Below are positions 43,039 through 52,543 of a stretch of 64,000 bases of DNA, in pieces. The stretch spans positions 76,461 through 140,460 of the forward strand of contig JADGEB010000002.1 of the NCBI GenBank assembly GCA_016744595.1, in the 5' to 3' direction. The position numbers were made by a program, and so were the translations under genes. The stretch's first letter is position 1. Every line of letters starts with the position of its first letter. This DNA comes from Desulfuromusa sp. GTDB taxonomy: Bacteria; Desulfobacterota; Desulfuromonadia; Desulfuromonadales; Geopsychrobacteraceae. The notes beneath the pieces were generated by a model. That model did not search any database, was not told where the DNA came from, and saw only the letters and a program-made list of their open reading frames with translations.

Positions 43039-44358
43039 TTACTTGATCATCTGGTTGGGCAAAAACAGAACCAGATCGGGGAAGATTGCTAACAAAACCA
43101 CCATCAGGATCATAATTATCAGGAACGGCAGGGTTGACCTGATAATGTAGCTGACCGGTTCGTAGGAAATGCCCTGGATGACAAAGAGACTGAAACCGAC
43201 TGGTGGGGTGATCTGGGAGAGTTCCACCATAATAACCAGATAAATTCCAAACCAGAGTGGATCAAATCCGGCGGCCAGGACAATCGGCAGGACAATCGGC
43301 AGGGTCATGACGACTATGGAAATCCCATCCAGAATCATTCCCAGTAACAAATACATCAATCCCAATACCACCAGTAGCAGGTACGGTGACATATTCAGAC
43401 TGGCAATATAAGTACTGATTCCCCGTGCAATTCCAACAAAACCAACCACTTGGGCTAGAAATGCTGCCCCGGCAATAATCAGGCAAATCATGCAGGACGT
43501 CTGTACCGCCTGTAATAAAGCTTCGTGGAATTTTTTCCATGAAAGGTTGCGGTAGGCCAGCGCCAGAACCAGCGCACCAAGGACTCCAATTGCTGCAGCC
43601 TCTGTTGGTGTTGTGATCCCAAGATAAATACCTCCCAAGACAACCAGAATCAACCCCAGAACTGGCATTAAATCTTTCAATGCTTTTAACTTTTCTGTAA
43701 AGCTATACTTTTTGTCAGAAGCGGGAACAAGTGAAGGATCCATTTTTGTTCGAATACCGATATATATAGAGTAAAAGCTCGCTAACAGTAAGCCGGGGAT
43801 AATACCGCCAGAGAACAGTTTACCAATTGAAGTGTCCGATAAGACACCGTAGATAATCATGATCAGACTGGGTGGAATCAGAAAGCCGAGGGTTCCTGCT
43901 CCAGCCAGGGAACCAATTGCCAGGGATCTGTCATAGCCACGTTTTGACAAGTCATCCAGAGTGATTTTACCGACAGTCGCAGTTGTAGCTGCGCTGGAAC
44001 CAGAGACGGCGGCAAACAGTGAACATGCAACGACATTAATGTGTAACAGTCGACCTGGGATATTGGAGAGCCAGGGAACCAGACCGTTCAGTAACTTGGT
44101 CGAGATGGAAGTTCTGAACAGAATTTCTCCCATCAGAATAAATAGGGGCAGGGCAGTCAGTGCCCAGGAGTTCATACTGTTCCAAACCGAATTAGCCAAT
44201 AATCCACCGATTTTATCCCAGATGGAGATAACCGGTGGCAGATTGGTTTTGTGCAGCAACATTCCGGTGATACCGACAAGGAACAGGGAAAAGCCAATCC
44301 ATAGCCCTGAGAGTAGATAAAGAAACAGGAAGCCGAATAGCACCAAGCTGAGGATCAA
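43039..44358 (-). CDS. dctM: TRAP transporter large permease (DctM), hyuAB operon
   Basis: 439 residues, about 12 membrane spans, with SGSSAATTATVGKITLDDLSKRGYD, GTLGFLIPPSLIMIIYGVL, GITTPTEAAAIGVLGAL and ITPPVGFSLFVIQGIS. The start is a TTG overlapping the dctQ stop (TTGA); no ATG exists near the expected N-terminus. Works with DctQ and DctP of this operon. Confidence 0.93.
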   Translation of the reverse strand: MILSLVLFGFLFLYLLSGLWIGFSLFLVGITGMLLHKTNLPPVISIWDKIGGLLANSVWNSMNSWALTALPLFILMGEILFRTSISTKLLNGLVPWLSNIPGRLLHINVVACSLFAAVSGSSAATTATVGKITLDDLSKRGYDRSLAIGSLAGAGTLGFLIPPSLIMIIYGVLSDTSIGKLFSGGIIPGLLLASFYSIYIGIRTKMDPSLVPASDKKYSFTEKLKALKDLMPVLGLILVVLGGIYLGITTPTEAAAIGVLGALVLALAYRNLSWKKFHEALLQAVQTSCMICLIIAGAAFLAQVVGFVGIARGISTYIASLNMSPYLLLVVLGLMYLLLGMILDGISIVVMTLPIVLPIVLAAGFDPLWFGIYLVIMVELSQITPPVGFSLFVIQGISYEPVSYIIRSTLPFLIIMILMVVLLAIFPDLVLFLPNQMIK

Positions 44359-44846
44359 TGGGTCGGTGAAGATAGCAGCCTCCGTAAAAAGTGAGCGACA
44401 AGTTGCAATTCCAATAAAAAAAATCCAAGCGGAATCATAACCTGTGGGATATATAGCGGCGTCTCCGCAATTGAGTCCGCAAGGATTCTATAGCTGAAAG
44501 TGTCCTGTACCATCCAGAGTGAGTGGTACAAGGCATAGCTGCATAGTGTCAGAGCTGTAAAGGTGACAATTAAATCAAGTCCTTGCGCCAGTCGTCCGTG
44601 CAAACGTTCAGTAATAATGGTGATACGGATATGCGAACCCTCAGCAAAGGTGTAACTTAAACCCGCCATGATCAGGGTCACCATCAGGTAGCCGCTATAT
44701 TCGTCAGAGATCAAGGTTGATGTTTTGAACAGGGTGCGTAAGACAATCTCAACCAAAATCAAGCCGACAATCGACAGCATAGCAATGGAGGATAGATACG
44801 CGCCCAGTTTTGAACAGGCATCTATCCTCCGGAGCAGTCGTTCCAT
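44355..44846 (-). CDS. dctQ: TRAP transporter small permease (DctQ), hyuAB operon
   Basis: 163 residues, four membrane spans, with LISDEYSGYLMVTLIMAGLSYTFAEGSHIRI as the typical central segment. The ATG overlaps the dctP stop by one base (TGATG) and the stop overlaps the dctM start, so all three genes are translationally coupled. Confidence 0.92.
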   Translation of the reverse strand: MERLLRRIDACSKLGAYLSSIAMLSIVGLILVEIVLRTLFKTSTLISDEYSGYLMVTLIMAGLSYTFAEGSHIRITIITERLHGRLAQGLDLIVTFTALTLCSYALYHSLWMVQDTFSYRILADSIAETPLYIPQVMIPLGFFLLELQLVAHFLRRLLSSPTH

Positions 44847-45820
44847 CAGTCTGTGTACTTTTTCAATACAGCCTGAATATCTTTTGTTGCTTTTGCTTGG
44901 TATTCAGTGACTAGCTGTTTGGCAGCCTGGTTCATGTCTTTTGATAATTCTGCAGAGACATCAGTGACAGCAATGCCATTTTCTTGAATCACTTTGAGGG
45001 AGTCAACGTGACGTTGCTCTGATGCTGCCCATTGGCTTTCTTCTGTTTCGACAGCCGCTTTTAGTATTGCTTGTTGCTGATCTTGACTCAGGGTCTTCCA
45101 GTAGTCCATGTTGATAGTCAGCATATTCAGTGGAAATGCATAGTTTATTGGCTTGAAGGCACCGAGAACTTCCCAGAATTTGCCGTTTTTGGTTGATTCT
45201 GCTGAAGTTAGAACTGAATCAATCATTCCGGTACGCAGTGAAGAATAGACTTCACCCCAAGGTAGTGACAAGGGCGAGCCACCCAGGATACGCAGGAATG
45301 CAGCACCATTTTTGTCATAAGTCCGGGTTTTCAGGTTGGCAAGGTCAGCTTTGCCGGTAACAGTTTTTTTGGTGACTAATCCACTTGGAGGCCATGGTGC
45401 AGCATAAAGGAATTTTTGGTTCCATTTTGCCGCAGCCTTTTCATACAGCGGACGGCTGTCGTTGTAGAGACTCTTTGCTTTGTCAAAGGTTGGAACCAGG
45501 CGAGGCAAGGAGCTGATTCCGAAGACATGCTCACTACCAGCAACGACACCCATCAGGATGTCGGCCATTGGAACCTGGGCATCTTTGACAACTTTCAAAA
45601 GTTCCGGTCCTTTGAATCCAAGGCTGCCGCCGGGATGAACCGTAATATCAACACTACCGCTGCTGTAGTGCTTAACCAGTTCTGCAAATTTTGTTGCTCC
45701 CTGGGTGTGGAAACTTGTAGCACCATAACTGGCATGTAAATCCATCTTGATTGTGGCTGCGCTGGCTGGTAGTGCCATGACGAGCAGAATGGCCATTATT
45801 CCTAAAACTCTCTTCAACAT
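44846..45820 (-). CDS. dctP: TRAP transporter substrate-binding protein (DctP), hyuAB operon
   Basis: 324 residues with signal peptide (ILLVMALPASAATIKM). DctP-domain features: GATSFHTQGATKFAELVKHYSSGSVDITVHPGGSLGFKG and the ligand Arg region ANLKTRTYDKNGAAFLRILGG, PLSLPWGEVYSSLRTGMIDSVLTS. It is divergent from the dctP at 24834, implying a different ligand. Located 50 bases after hyuB, so the ligand is probably the compound handled by the HyuAB enzyme (inference). Confidence 0.92.
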   Translation of the reverse strand: MLKRVLGIMAILLVMALPASAATIKMDLHASYGATSFHTQGATKFAELVKHYSSGSVDITVHPGGSLGFKGPELLKVVKDAQVPMADILMGVVAGSEHVFGISSLPRLVPTFDKAKSLYNDSRPLYEKAAAKWNQKFLYAAPWPPSGLVTKKTVTGKADLANLKTRTYDKNGAAFLRILGGSPLSLPWGEVYSSLRTGMIDSVLTSAESTKNGKFWEVLGAFKPINYAFPLNMLTINMDYWKTLSQDQQQAILKAAVETEESQWAASEQRHVDSLKVIQENGIAVTDVSAELSKDMNQAAKQLVTEYQAKATKDIQAVLKKYTD

Positions 45821-45870
45821 CTTTTTTCTCCTTTATCCTGTTGGGGGTGAGTAGGGCTTAACGATATTAG

Positions 45871-47451
45871 TTACTTCTTCTTGGCTGGTGGAGTTGTTCC
45901 GTAACCACCGCCACCAGGGGTTTCGATCCTGACAACATCTCCCTTGTTAAGTTGTTCAGAAAATTTACCTGCCATTTGTTGCTTTTTGGAGTCTCGATAA
46001 ATTAAATTATTCCCAACCTTACCTGGTTTCCCACCGAACAAACCGTAAGGGGGGAGCATCCGTCGTTCGGAAAGAACGGTCACTTCTGCATCGGAGAGCA
46101 AGCGAATTTCACGTACCAGGCCATCTCCACCATTGAAGCGACCTTTGCCACCGGAGTTTTTTCGAATGGAATATTCGGTTACCTGGAAAGGATAACTGTA
46201 CTCTAGTGCCTCTATCGGCGTGTTTAATGTATTGGTCATATGTGAATGAACCGCAGATTCACCGTGGTTGCGGGCGGTTCCCCCAACACCTCCGGCCAGG
46301 GTTTCATAATAGGTGAAGGGGCGTCCGGTACGTTCATCCATGCCGCCAATAGTTGTATTGTTCATGGTTCCTTGTCCTGCGGCTGGGACGATTTCGGGGA
46401 GTGCTTTTGCAAGGGCTCCAAGAACGACATCGACGATACGTTGTGAGGTCTCAACATTGCCTCCCGCAACGGCAGCTGGAAAATTGGCATCGATAAGGCT
46501 ACCTTTGTGGGTGACGACCTTCAGAGGCCGTAGGCAGCCAGCGTTGGTCGGGATATCTTCTTCAACAAGAGAGCGGAAAACATATAGGACTGCCGAAAGG
46601 GTGATGGCATAAACGGCATTGATGCTACCTCTCACCTGTGCATCACAGCCGGCGAAGTGCAACAAGGCTTCATCTCCTACTATTTCCAGTCGAACTGCAA
46701 TTTTGATTTTCTCCTGACCAACACCATCACTATCCATGAAATCTTCAAATTCATATTCTCCATCCGGGATCATTGCAATAGCGCTGCGGGTGACTTTTTC
46801 AGAATAGTCATTCAGACTACTGGCATAAAGGTTGACCATCGCAATTCCATACTTTTCGATCAGTTCACGGCTGCGTTGTGCACCGGTCAAGTTGGCCATA
46901 ATCTGGGCAGAAAAATCTCCTTCACGCTCTAATGGGGTGCGAACATTGGTCAGGAAAAAATCCATCAAATTTCGATCAACTTCTCCATTTGCAACGATCT
47001 TCAGTGGAGGGATAATGACCCCTTCTTGATAGATTGAAGTTGATAGAGGCATGGAACCAGCTGTCATCCCACCGACATCAGAGTGGTGTGCCCGATTGGC
47101 GACGTAGAAGGACGGTTTTGCTTCACCGGTGTAGACCGGAGCCACCAGGGTAATATCCGGCAGGTGAGTGCCGCCCTGGAAGGGGTTGTTCAGCATGATC
47201 ATGTCGCCATCCTGCATGTCACAGCTATCGATAGCTGCTTTGACAGATAGCGGCATCGAGCCGAGATGAACTGGAATGTGTGCTGCCTGGGCGATCATGT
47301 CACCAGCCTGGTCAAAAATTGCACAGGAGAAATCTCGTCGTTCCTTAATGTTTGGAGAAAACGCGGTTCGATTAAGGGTCACCCCCATTTCTTCAGCAAT
47401 GGCGGCGAAACGATTTTTAAAAACCTGCATCAGAACAGGATTAACACTCAT
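45871..47451 (-). CDS. hyuB: Hydantoinase/oxoprolinase family protein, B subunit
   Basis: 526 residues of the HyuB family: NPVLMQVFKNRFAAIAEEMGVTLNRTAFSPNIKERRDFSCAIFD, MIMLNNPFQGGTHLPDITLVAPVY, HHSDVGGMTAGSMP and the closing GGGGYG. Pairs with HyuA for ATP-dependent opening of N-methylhydantoin, 5-oxoproline or related cyclic amides, or for ketone carboxylation as in acetone carboxylase. AAGGAATT before the ATG; four-base overlap with hyuA. Actual substrate not predictable from sequence. Confidence 0.92.
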   Translation of the reverse strand: MSVNPVLMQVFKNRFAAIAEEMGVTLNRTAFSPNIKERRDFSCAIFDQAGDMIAQAAHIPVHLGSMPLSVKAAIDSCDMQDGDMIMLNNPFQGGTHLPDITLVAPVYTGEAKPSFYVANRAHHSDVGGMTAGSMPLSTSIYQEGVIIPPLKIVANGEVDRNLMDFFLTNVRTPLEREGDFSAQIMANLTGAQRSRELIEKYGIAMVNLYASSLNDYSEKVTRSAIAMIPDGEYEFEDFMDSDGVGQEKIKIAVRLEIVGDEALLHFAGCDAQVRGSINAVYAITLSAVLYVFRSLVEEDIPTNAGCLRPLKVVTHKGSLIDANFPAAVAGGNVETSQRIVDVVLGALAKALPEIVPAAGQGTMNNTTIGGMDERTGRPFTYYETLAGGVGGTARNHGESAVHSHMTNTLNTPIEALEYSYPFQVTEYSIRKNSGGKGRFNGGDGLVREIRLLSDAEVTVLSERRMLPPYGLFGGKPGKVGNNLIYRDSKKQQMAGKFSEQLNKGDVVRIETPGGGGYGTTPPAKKK

Positions 47452-49436
47452 AGGGAATTCCTTTGATCATTGATGGTAAGGACAATATTACCAAACTCGT
47501 CCACACGTGCTGAGGCAAAGGGCGGGATAACGATTGTTGATGAGTACTCAATCAGAATCGCAGGACCATCAAACAAATTTCCGTTCTGAAGTTTTTCACG
47601 GCTGATAATTTTAGTTTGTTCGCTGATCCCGTCAAAGACAACATTGCGTTCATCCAATAGCGCTTCTGGAGCCAGTTTTTCCCCTTTGAATGGTAGCCTT
47701 GGGAATTCCGGTTTTTCCGGTTTGCCCAAGGCTCGCAGGCGGACATTAACCACTTCGATATCTTTATCGCGGTTGCAGTAGCCATAGGTTTTTTCATGAA
47801 GCAAATGAAATTGTTCGCGAAAATCTTGTGTGAAAGGAACCATGATTTCGTAAGATTGTCCCTGGTAGCGCATGTCAAGATAACGTTCTAACTCAATCCG
47901 TTCTGCTGCGACTCCTTCTTCCAGCAAATCTTCCTGTCCTCGGTTTTCCAGCGGATCGAAATGTAACTCTAATGCTTCTCGAACTATCTCGTTTTCACTG
48001 AGCATCACGGTTTGCGAATAGTCCTTGATGACGTCAGACATCAGCATGCCAGTTGCTGATAAAATTCCCGGATTGCAGGGAATAAAAACCTGAGACATGT
48101 TCAGATCCCGCGCCAGATAGGCCGCATGCAGACCTCCGGCTCCGCCGAATGAGAACAGGGTAAATTCACGTGGGTCAAAGCCGCGTTCTACGGAAATCAC
48201 CTTGATGGCGCGTTCCATCGTTGTGTTGGCGACGCTCAGAACTCCTTCTGCAAGTTCGGTCGGGGTCAATTCAAGTTGACTTGCCAGAGTTTCAAAGTGA
48301 CTTTTAAGGGTCGATGCTTTCAAATCCATGGCTCCGCCAAGAAAATGATCTGGAATCAGGCGGCCGAGGAACAAGTTGGCATCCGTGACGGTGATATCGG
48401 ATCCTTTACCGTAACAGATCGGCCCTGGATCCGCTCCAGCACTTTCCGGCCCGACTTTGAGAGAGCCCCCAGCATCAACGTTCGCAATGGAGCCGCCGCC
48501 AGCACCTACCGTGTGGATGTTGATCATTGGCACCTTGACGGGATAATCGGCAATACTCGATTCCATAGTCAGTGGCAGATTATTATCGATCAGTGCGACA
48601 TCGGTTGATGTTCCGCCCATATCAAAGGTGATCAAGCGTGGAAAGCCAGCTATTTTTCCAAGTTCAAAGGCTCCTACAGCACCACCAGCTGGACCGGAGA
48701 GGATGGTACGAACCGATTCACGCATCGCTGTTGCGGCAGAAATACTACCACCGTTAGATTGCATGATACGGAACGGCTGTTCACCAATCCGTTCAATCAA
48801 ATAAGTGATATAGCGGCGCATTTTTGGAGAAACATAGGCGTTGATGACGGTAGTTGAGGTTCGTTCATATTCGCGAAACTCTGAAAGGGTTTCGTGGGAC
48901 AATGAGATAGGAACTCCCAACCGGGAAAGAACTTTGCGGACTTTTTGCTCGTGTTTCGGGTTCGTGAAGGAGAAAAGGAACGAAACGGCAATCGATTCAA
49001 CTTGTGCTGCGGTCAGAGGCTCAAGCAGGGTTTCTATGTCGGCTTCTGTTAGTTCGTCAATAATTTCCCCGGCTTGATTCACCCGACCCGGTAGGCCGAA
49101 ACGCAGTTCACGTGGAATTAGTGGGGGGTTCTTCCGGTAGAAAAAATTGTACAGTTCGCCACGATTCTGTCGAGCAATTTCGATGACATCTTCAAAGTTT
49201 TGATTCGTTACCAGCGCAGTCAGAGCTCCACGTTTCTCCAGAATTGCATTGGTGGCAACAGTGGAACCATGAACCAGAGTATAACTGCGGTTAGCTGCTA
49301 TATGTTGAATTCCTGCCAGCACTGCCTCAGCTGGGTTGGTTGGAGTTGAAAGTAACTTATATTCACCCCACTGGTCGCCATCTTTCCAAATGAAATCGGT
49401 AAAAGTTCCACCGGTATCGACACCGATTGTAAGCAT
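47448..49436 (-). CDS. hyuA: Hydantoinase/oxoprolinase family protein, A subunit
   Basis: 662 residues of the ASKHA ATPase-like HyuA family: N-terminal IGVDTGGTFTDFIW phosphate-binding loop, LVHGSTVATNAILEKRGA, a second nucleotide motif ITFDMGGTSTDVALI, GAGGGSIANVDAGGSLKVGPESAGADPGPICYG and FSFGGAGGLHAAYLAR. AGGAGG upstream of the ATG. It forms the enzyme with HyuB and is followed by a full TRAP transporter set. Confidence 0.93.
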   Translation of the reverse strand: MLTIGVDTGGTFTDFIWKDGDQWGEYKLLSTPTNPAEAVLAGIQHIAANRSYTLVHGSTVATNAILEKRGALTALVTNQNFEDVIEIARQNRGELYNFFYRKNPPLIPRELRFGLPGRVNQAGEIIDELTEADIETLLEPLTAAQVESIAVSFLFSFTNPKHEQKVRKVLSRLGVPISLSHETLSEFREYERTSTTVINAYVSPKMRRYITYLIERIGEQPFRIMQSNGGSISAATAMRESVRTILSGPAGGAVGAFELGKIAGFPRLITFDMGGTSTDVALIDNNLPLTMESSIADYPVKVPMINIHTVGAGGGSIANVDAGGSLKVGPESAGADPGPICYGKGSDITVTDANLFLGRLIPDHFLGGAMDLKASTLKSHFETLASQLELTPTELAEGVLSVANTTMERAIKVISVERGFDPREFTLFSFGGAGGLHAAYLARDLNMSQVFIPCNPGILSATGMLMSDVIKDYSQTVMLSENEIVREALELHFDPLENRGQEDLLEEGVAAERIELERYLDMRYQGQSYEIMVPFTQDFREQFHLLHEKTYGYCNRDKDIEVVNVRLRALGKPEKPEFPRLPFKGEKLAPEALLDERNVVFDGISEQTKIISREKLQNGNLFDGPAILIEYSSTIVIPPFASARVDEFGNIVLTINDQRNSL

Positions 49437-49477
49437 GTATCGTCCTCCTGTCTCTACTCGCAGATGGTTAAACCATC

Positions 49478-50395
49478 CTAGATGAGACTGCGAATCTGGT
49501 TTAATCCCTCTTCGTCGTGAAATCTGTTGTAGGTTACAATCTTCGGGATATGCTGAAACAGTTCTTCATTTTCCCGATAGGTTTGTTTGAATGTCAGTAG
49601 AATCTGAGTTTTCTTTATTAATTTAGAATCGTTCAGAATTTCACCCAAAGTGTAAATCCTGAAATTGGTGAAATCTTTCACAATGTTTGGATATGTCTGG
49701 CCAATCCGTTCGCGGATATGTTCCGAAATAACTGCCAGGGTTATTTCGGTGTCACGTGGAATCAACGCAAAATTGAGCAGTTGTTCCATTGGGGGGGTGA
49801 TTCGTAACGGAATCAATGGACAATTGATTCCTGCATCACGAAGCCTTTTTTCACAGAAAAAGGTTGTGATGATCAGGTCGGCTTTTAACTGCCCGGTTTG
49901 CAGTTGTTCGATGACGTCGTCGATATAGCGCGGTGTCACTGGGACTTCAAGGGCAAGCTCCAACTCTTGCTTGCCGATTTCCAGTTCATAGAAATTTTTC
50001 TCGGTGTAAATAATGCGACCGTCACCACTTGAATATTCAACAAGAGAGCCCATCAGAAGGGCAATCAGTTCATTGGCAGAAAAACCGGCCAGATTCAGGG
50101 TCTGGAGTTGGGTGGTTACTTTTTGCTTGGCGTTGCGGTAGGCATCAACCTGCTCAGGTGAAAAGTTCCTGATAATTCGACTTCCCGATTTTCGTTTGGT
50201 TTCAATGTAGTTCTGTTTGGCCAAAGCGCCGTAGACATTTTTGATGGTGTTAACATTCACCTGCTTGAGTTTGGCAGCCTCTTCGGTTAGCGGAAGTTGT
50301 AAGACTTCAGCTCCGATAATCTGGTCAATTATCTCAAAATAGAGCCGTTTGTTTTTGGTTAAAAATAGATCCGGATGGGTTGCCATTTTTCTCAT
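49478..50395 (-). CDS. GntR-family regulator with large C-terminal ligand domain
   Basis: About 305 residues. The N-terminal winged HTH (YFEIIDQIIGAEVLQLPLTEEAAKLKQVNVNTIKNVYGALAKQNYIETKRKSG) is GntR-type with the YhcF/YtrA-like pattern. The 220-residue C-terminal part resembles a periplasmic-binding-like or LysR-like fold rather than FCD or UTRA; I do not recognise it exactly. The frame is open to ATG 50443, but a -24/-12-like element covers those codons, so ATG 50395 (or 50386) is preferred; none has a strong ribosome site. It heads hyuA-hyuB-dctPQM and probably controls it. Confidence 0.82.
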   Translation of the reverse strand: MRKMATHPDLFLTKNKRLYFEIIDQIIGAEVLQLPLTEEAAKLKQVNVNTIKNVYGALAKQNYIETKRKSGSRIIRNFSPEQVDAYRNAKQKVTTQLQTLNLAGFSANELIALLMGSLVEYSSGDGRIIYTEKNFYELEIGKQELELALEVPVTPRYIDDVIEQLQTGQLKADLIITTFFCEKRLRDAGINCPLIPLRITPPMEQLLNFALIPRDTEITLAVISEHIRERIGQTYPNIVKDFTNFRIYTLGEILNDSKLIKKTQILLTFKQTYRENEELFQHIPKIVTYNRFHDEEGLNQIRSLI

Positions 50396-50426
50396 GAGAA
50401 GATTAGCGCACAGGACACGATGGTGG

Positions 50427-50443
50427 CGCAAGAAAAAAGCCAT
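50427..50443 (-). promoter_or_regulatory. Possible -24/-12 promoter before the GntR-hyuAB-TRAP operon
   Basis: Minus strand has ATGGC, a T-rich spacer and TTGC with GG and GC exactly ten bases apart. Core dinucleotides fit sigma-54, but the CAC of the -24 element is replaced by CTT and the base after TTGC is G. It lies about 30 bases from the GntR ATG at 50395. Confidence 0.33.
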
Positions 50444-50587
50444 AAAATTGTTTTAAATTGAGGAAGTGGGAACCATTTAGATAATGCTCTAGTTCTCTTT
50501 TTGACCGATAAGACTAGTGACGTAGCTATAAATAATATCAATCATTTTTCCTGATGTTGCTGGGCTGAAAAGTTTTTCTTGCTCAAG

Positions 50588-50620
50588 CCTGTTCTTCATG
50601 TTACCAGAACAGGATTTTTT
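50588..50620 (+). terminator. Terminator-like hairpin in the ABC-F leader
   Basis: Arms CCTGTTCT and AGAACAGG (8 bp, loop 10) followed by ATTTTTTC, ending about 15 bases before the ABC-F start codon. No gene on this strand lies upstream, so it may act as an attenuator of the ABC-F gene rather than as an end terminator. Confidence 0.5.
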
Positions 50621-50635
50621 CTTGCGAGGCCAATT

Positions 50636-52270
50636 ATGATTCATCTGACAAATATCACCAAGCAACACGGTAATCGGGTGTTGTTCAAAAATGCTGGATT
50701 TCAAATTCTTCCGGGCAGTCGAACCGGATTGGTTGGTCCAAACGGGGCTGGGAAGTCGACTATATTTCGCCTGATTACTGGTGAGGAAGGGTTGGATGGC
50801 GGCGAAATCTCTTGCGCCAAAAAAACTGTCGTCGGCTATTTCTCTCAGGATGTCGGAGATATGTCAGGCCGCAGTGCACTTGAAGAGGTGGTCGCCGCAT
50901 CAGAAGCAACTGTGGCACTTGGGGAAGAGATTCGCAAGATGGAAATGCAGATGTGCGATCCGCTGTCGGACGATGAAATGGCACAGTTGCTGGAACGTTA
51001 CGGCAATGTCCAGCAGGAATTTGAACATCGTGGGGGCTATGATTTGGAGTCGCGCGCTCAAGCTGTTCTCACCGGACTGGGAATTGGGCCAGATGATTAT
51101 GATTGCCCGGTTGAGAGTTTTAGTGGTGGCTGGAAGATGCGGATTGCTCTGGCACAGATTTTGACACTGAATCCCGATGTTCTGCTGCTCGATGAGCCGA
51201 CTAACCACCTTGATGTTGAGTCGATTGTTTGGTTGGAAAACTGGTTGGTGGATGAATATCAGGGGGCGCTGGCAATGACCAGCCATGACCGGGATTTTAT
51301 GAATCGCCTGGTGTCCAAGATTGTTGAGGTTGGTAACGGAATGATTACCAGTTACGCTGGGAACTACGATTTCTATCTGCGTGAGCGAGAAATACGGCGC
51401 GAACAGTTGATCGCGAGTCATAAGCGACAACAAGAAATGCTTTCGAAAGAAGAAGAGTTTATCGCCAAGTTTGCTGCTCGGGCATCCCATGCGGCTCAGG
51501 TACAATCACGAGTGAAAAAACTGGAGAAGATCGAAAGAATTGAACTTCCTCCAGAGCAAAAAACTGTTAGGTTCGAATTTTCACCCCCACCACGCAGCGG
51601 TGATGATGTTGTCGCAATTCAATCCTTGGGGAAGGTTTGGTCACTCGATGGTGGAGCTGATAAAGCCGTTTTTTCAGGGATTTCAGGAATGGTCAAGCGT
51701 GGCGACAAAATTGCTGTGGTCGGGGTCAACGGAGCGGGGAAGTCAACTTTTCTCAAAACCCTCTCTGGTTTAACTGATCCTACTGAAGGCACCGTTACGA
51801 TTGGTGCCAATGTCTTCTCTGGATATTTCAGCCAACATTCGATGGAAGTGCTTGATCCCAAGAAGACTGTTTTTGAGACGGTTCAGGATGCCCTGCCGCA
51901 GCAGACCATCGGTGTGCTACGCAACCTTTGTGCGGCATTTTTATTTCAGGGCGATGATGTCGACAAGCGGGTTGATAAACTTTCTGGTGGAGAGAAGTCG
52001 CGACTGGTATTGGCAACTTTGCTAGGTCGACCGTTGAACCTGCTGATTCTGGATGAACCAACTAACCACCTGGATATTCAGTCACGTGAAGTTCTTCTTG
52101 AGGCATTGCAAGGCTTTACAGGAACTTTGTTGTTAGTGAGTCACGACCGCCATTTTCTTCGTTCATTGGTTGAGCGGGTGTTCGAGATTGACCATGGTGT
52201 GATGATCCCTTATGAGGGAAATTATGAATACTATCTGGACAAAACCGGGCATGAGCATAAAGCAATATAA
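50636..52270 (+). CDS. ABC-F family ATPase (translation factor-like)
   Basis: 544 residues from ATG at 50636 (GAGG upstream), with two ABC domains and no membrane spans. First domain: Walker A GPNGAGKS, signature ESFSGGWKMRIALAQ, Walker B VLLLDEPTNHLD. Second: GVNGAGKS, KLSGGEKSRLVLA, LLILDEPTNHLD. The linker between them (RREQLIASHKRQQEMLSKEEEFIAKFAARASHAAQVQSRVKKLEKIE) is the P-site tRNA interaction motif that defines ABC-F. Most like the YheS group. These proteins act on stalled ribosomes; whether this one gives antibiotic resistance cannot be told. Confidence 0.92.
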   Translation: MIHLTNITKQHGNRVLFKNAGFQILPGSRTGLVGPNGAGKSTIFRLITGEEGLDGGEISCAKKTVVGYFSQDVGDMSGRSALEEVVAASEATVALGEEIRKMEMQMCDPLSDDEMAQLLERYGNVQQEFEHRGGYDLESRAQAVLTGLGIGPDDYDCPVESFSGGWKMRIALAQILTLNPDVLLLDEPTNHLDVESIVWLENWLVDEYQGALAMTSHDRDFMNRLVSKIVEVGNGMITSYAGNYDFYLREREIRREQLIASHKRQQEMLSKEEEFIAKFAARASHAAQVQSRVKKLEKIERIELPPEQKTVRFEFSPPPRSGDDVVAIQSLGKVWSLDGGADKAVFSGISGMVKRGDKIAVVGVNGAGKSTFLKTLSGLTDPTEGTVTIGANVFSGYFSQHSMEVLDPKKTVFETVQDALPQQTIGVLRNLCAAFLFQGDDVDKRVDKLSGGEKSRLVLATLLGRPLNLLILDEPTNHLDIQSREVLLEALQGFTGTLLLVSHDRHFLRSLVERVFEIDHGVMIPYEGNYEYYLDKTGHEHKAI

Positions 52271-52442
52271 TTGGTGTTTTCTTGATGCCTTCATCTCCAA
52301 GATCAATCTCTTTTATTTAATGGTGGTGTTTTGAGAAGTTAGTTTCGTCTCAAGATGTGGATCTTGTAGAAAGGGTTGCGTACAAAGCTGGATATCGATA
52401 CCAATGAACACGGGAAATTGTTTTTTTGGTTTTGCTACAGTT

Positions 52443-52475
52443 AAAAACGGGGTGAAGTCGTTGAACTCCACCCCG
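52443..52475 (-). terminator. Terminator of the lipoprotein gene
   Basis: Stem CGGGGTG/CACCCCG with an extra AGT/ACT inner pair set and loop CGTTGA, followed on the minus strand by TTTTT. It lies 69 bases after the lipoprotein stop codon. Nothing else is seen in the gap 52271-52543. Confidence 0.75.
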
Positions 52476-52543
52476 CTCAGAAAATGGTTGAGAGGCTGAA
52501 CTTTTACCAACATCAGTCCGACAAGGCAGATGTTGTTCTTATT

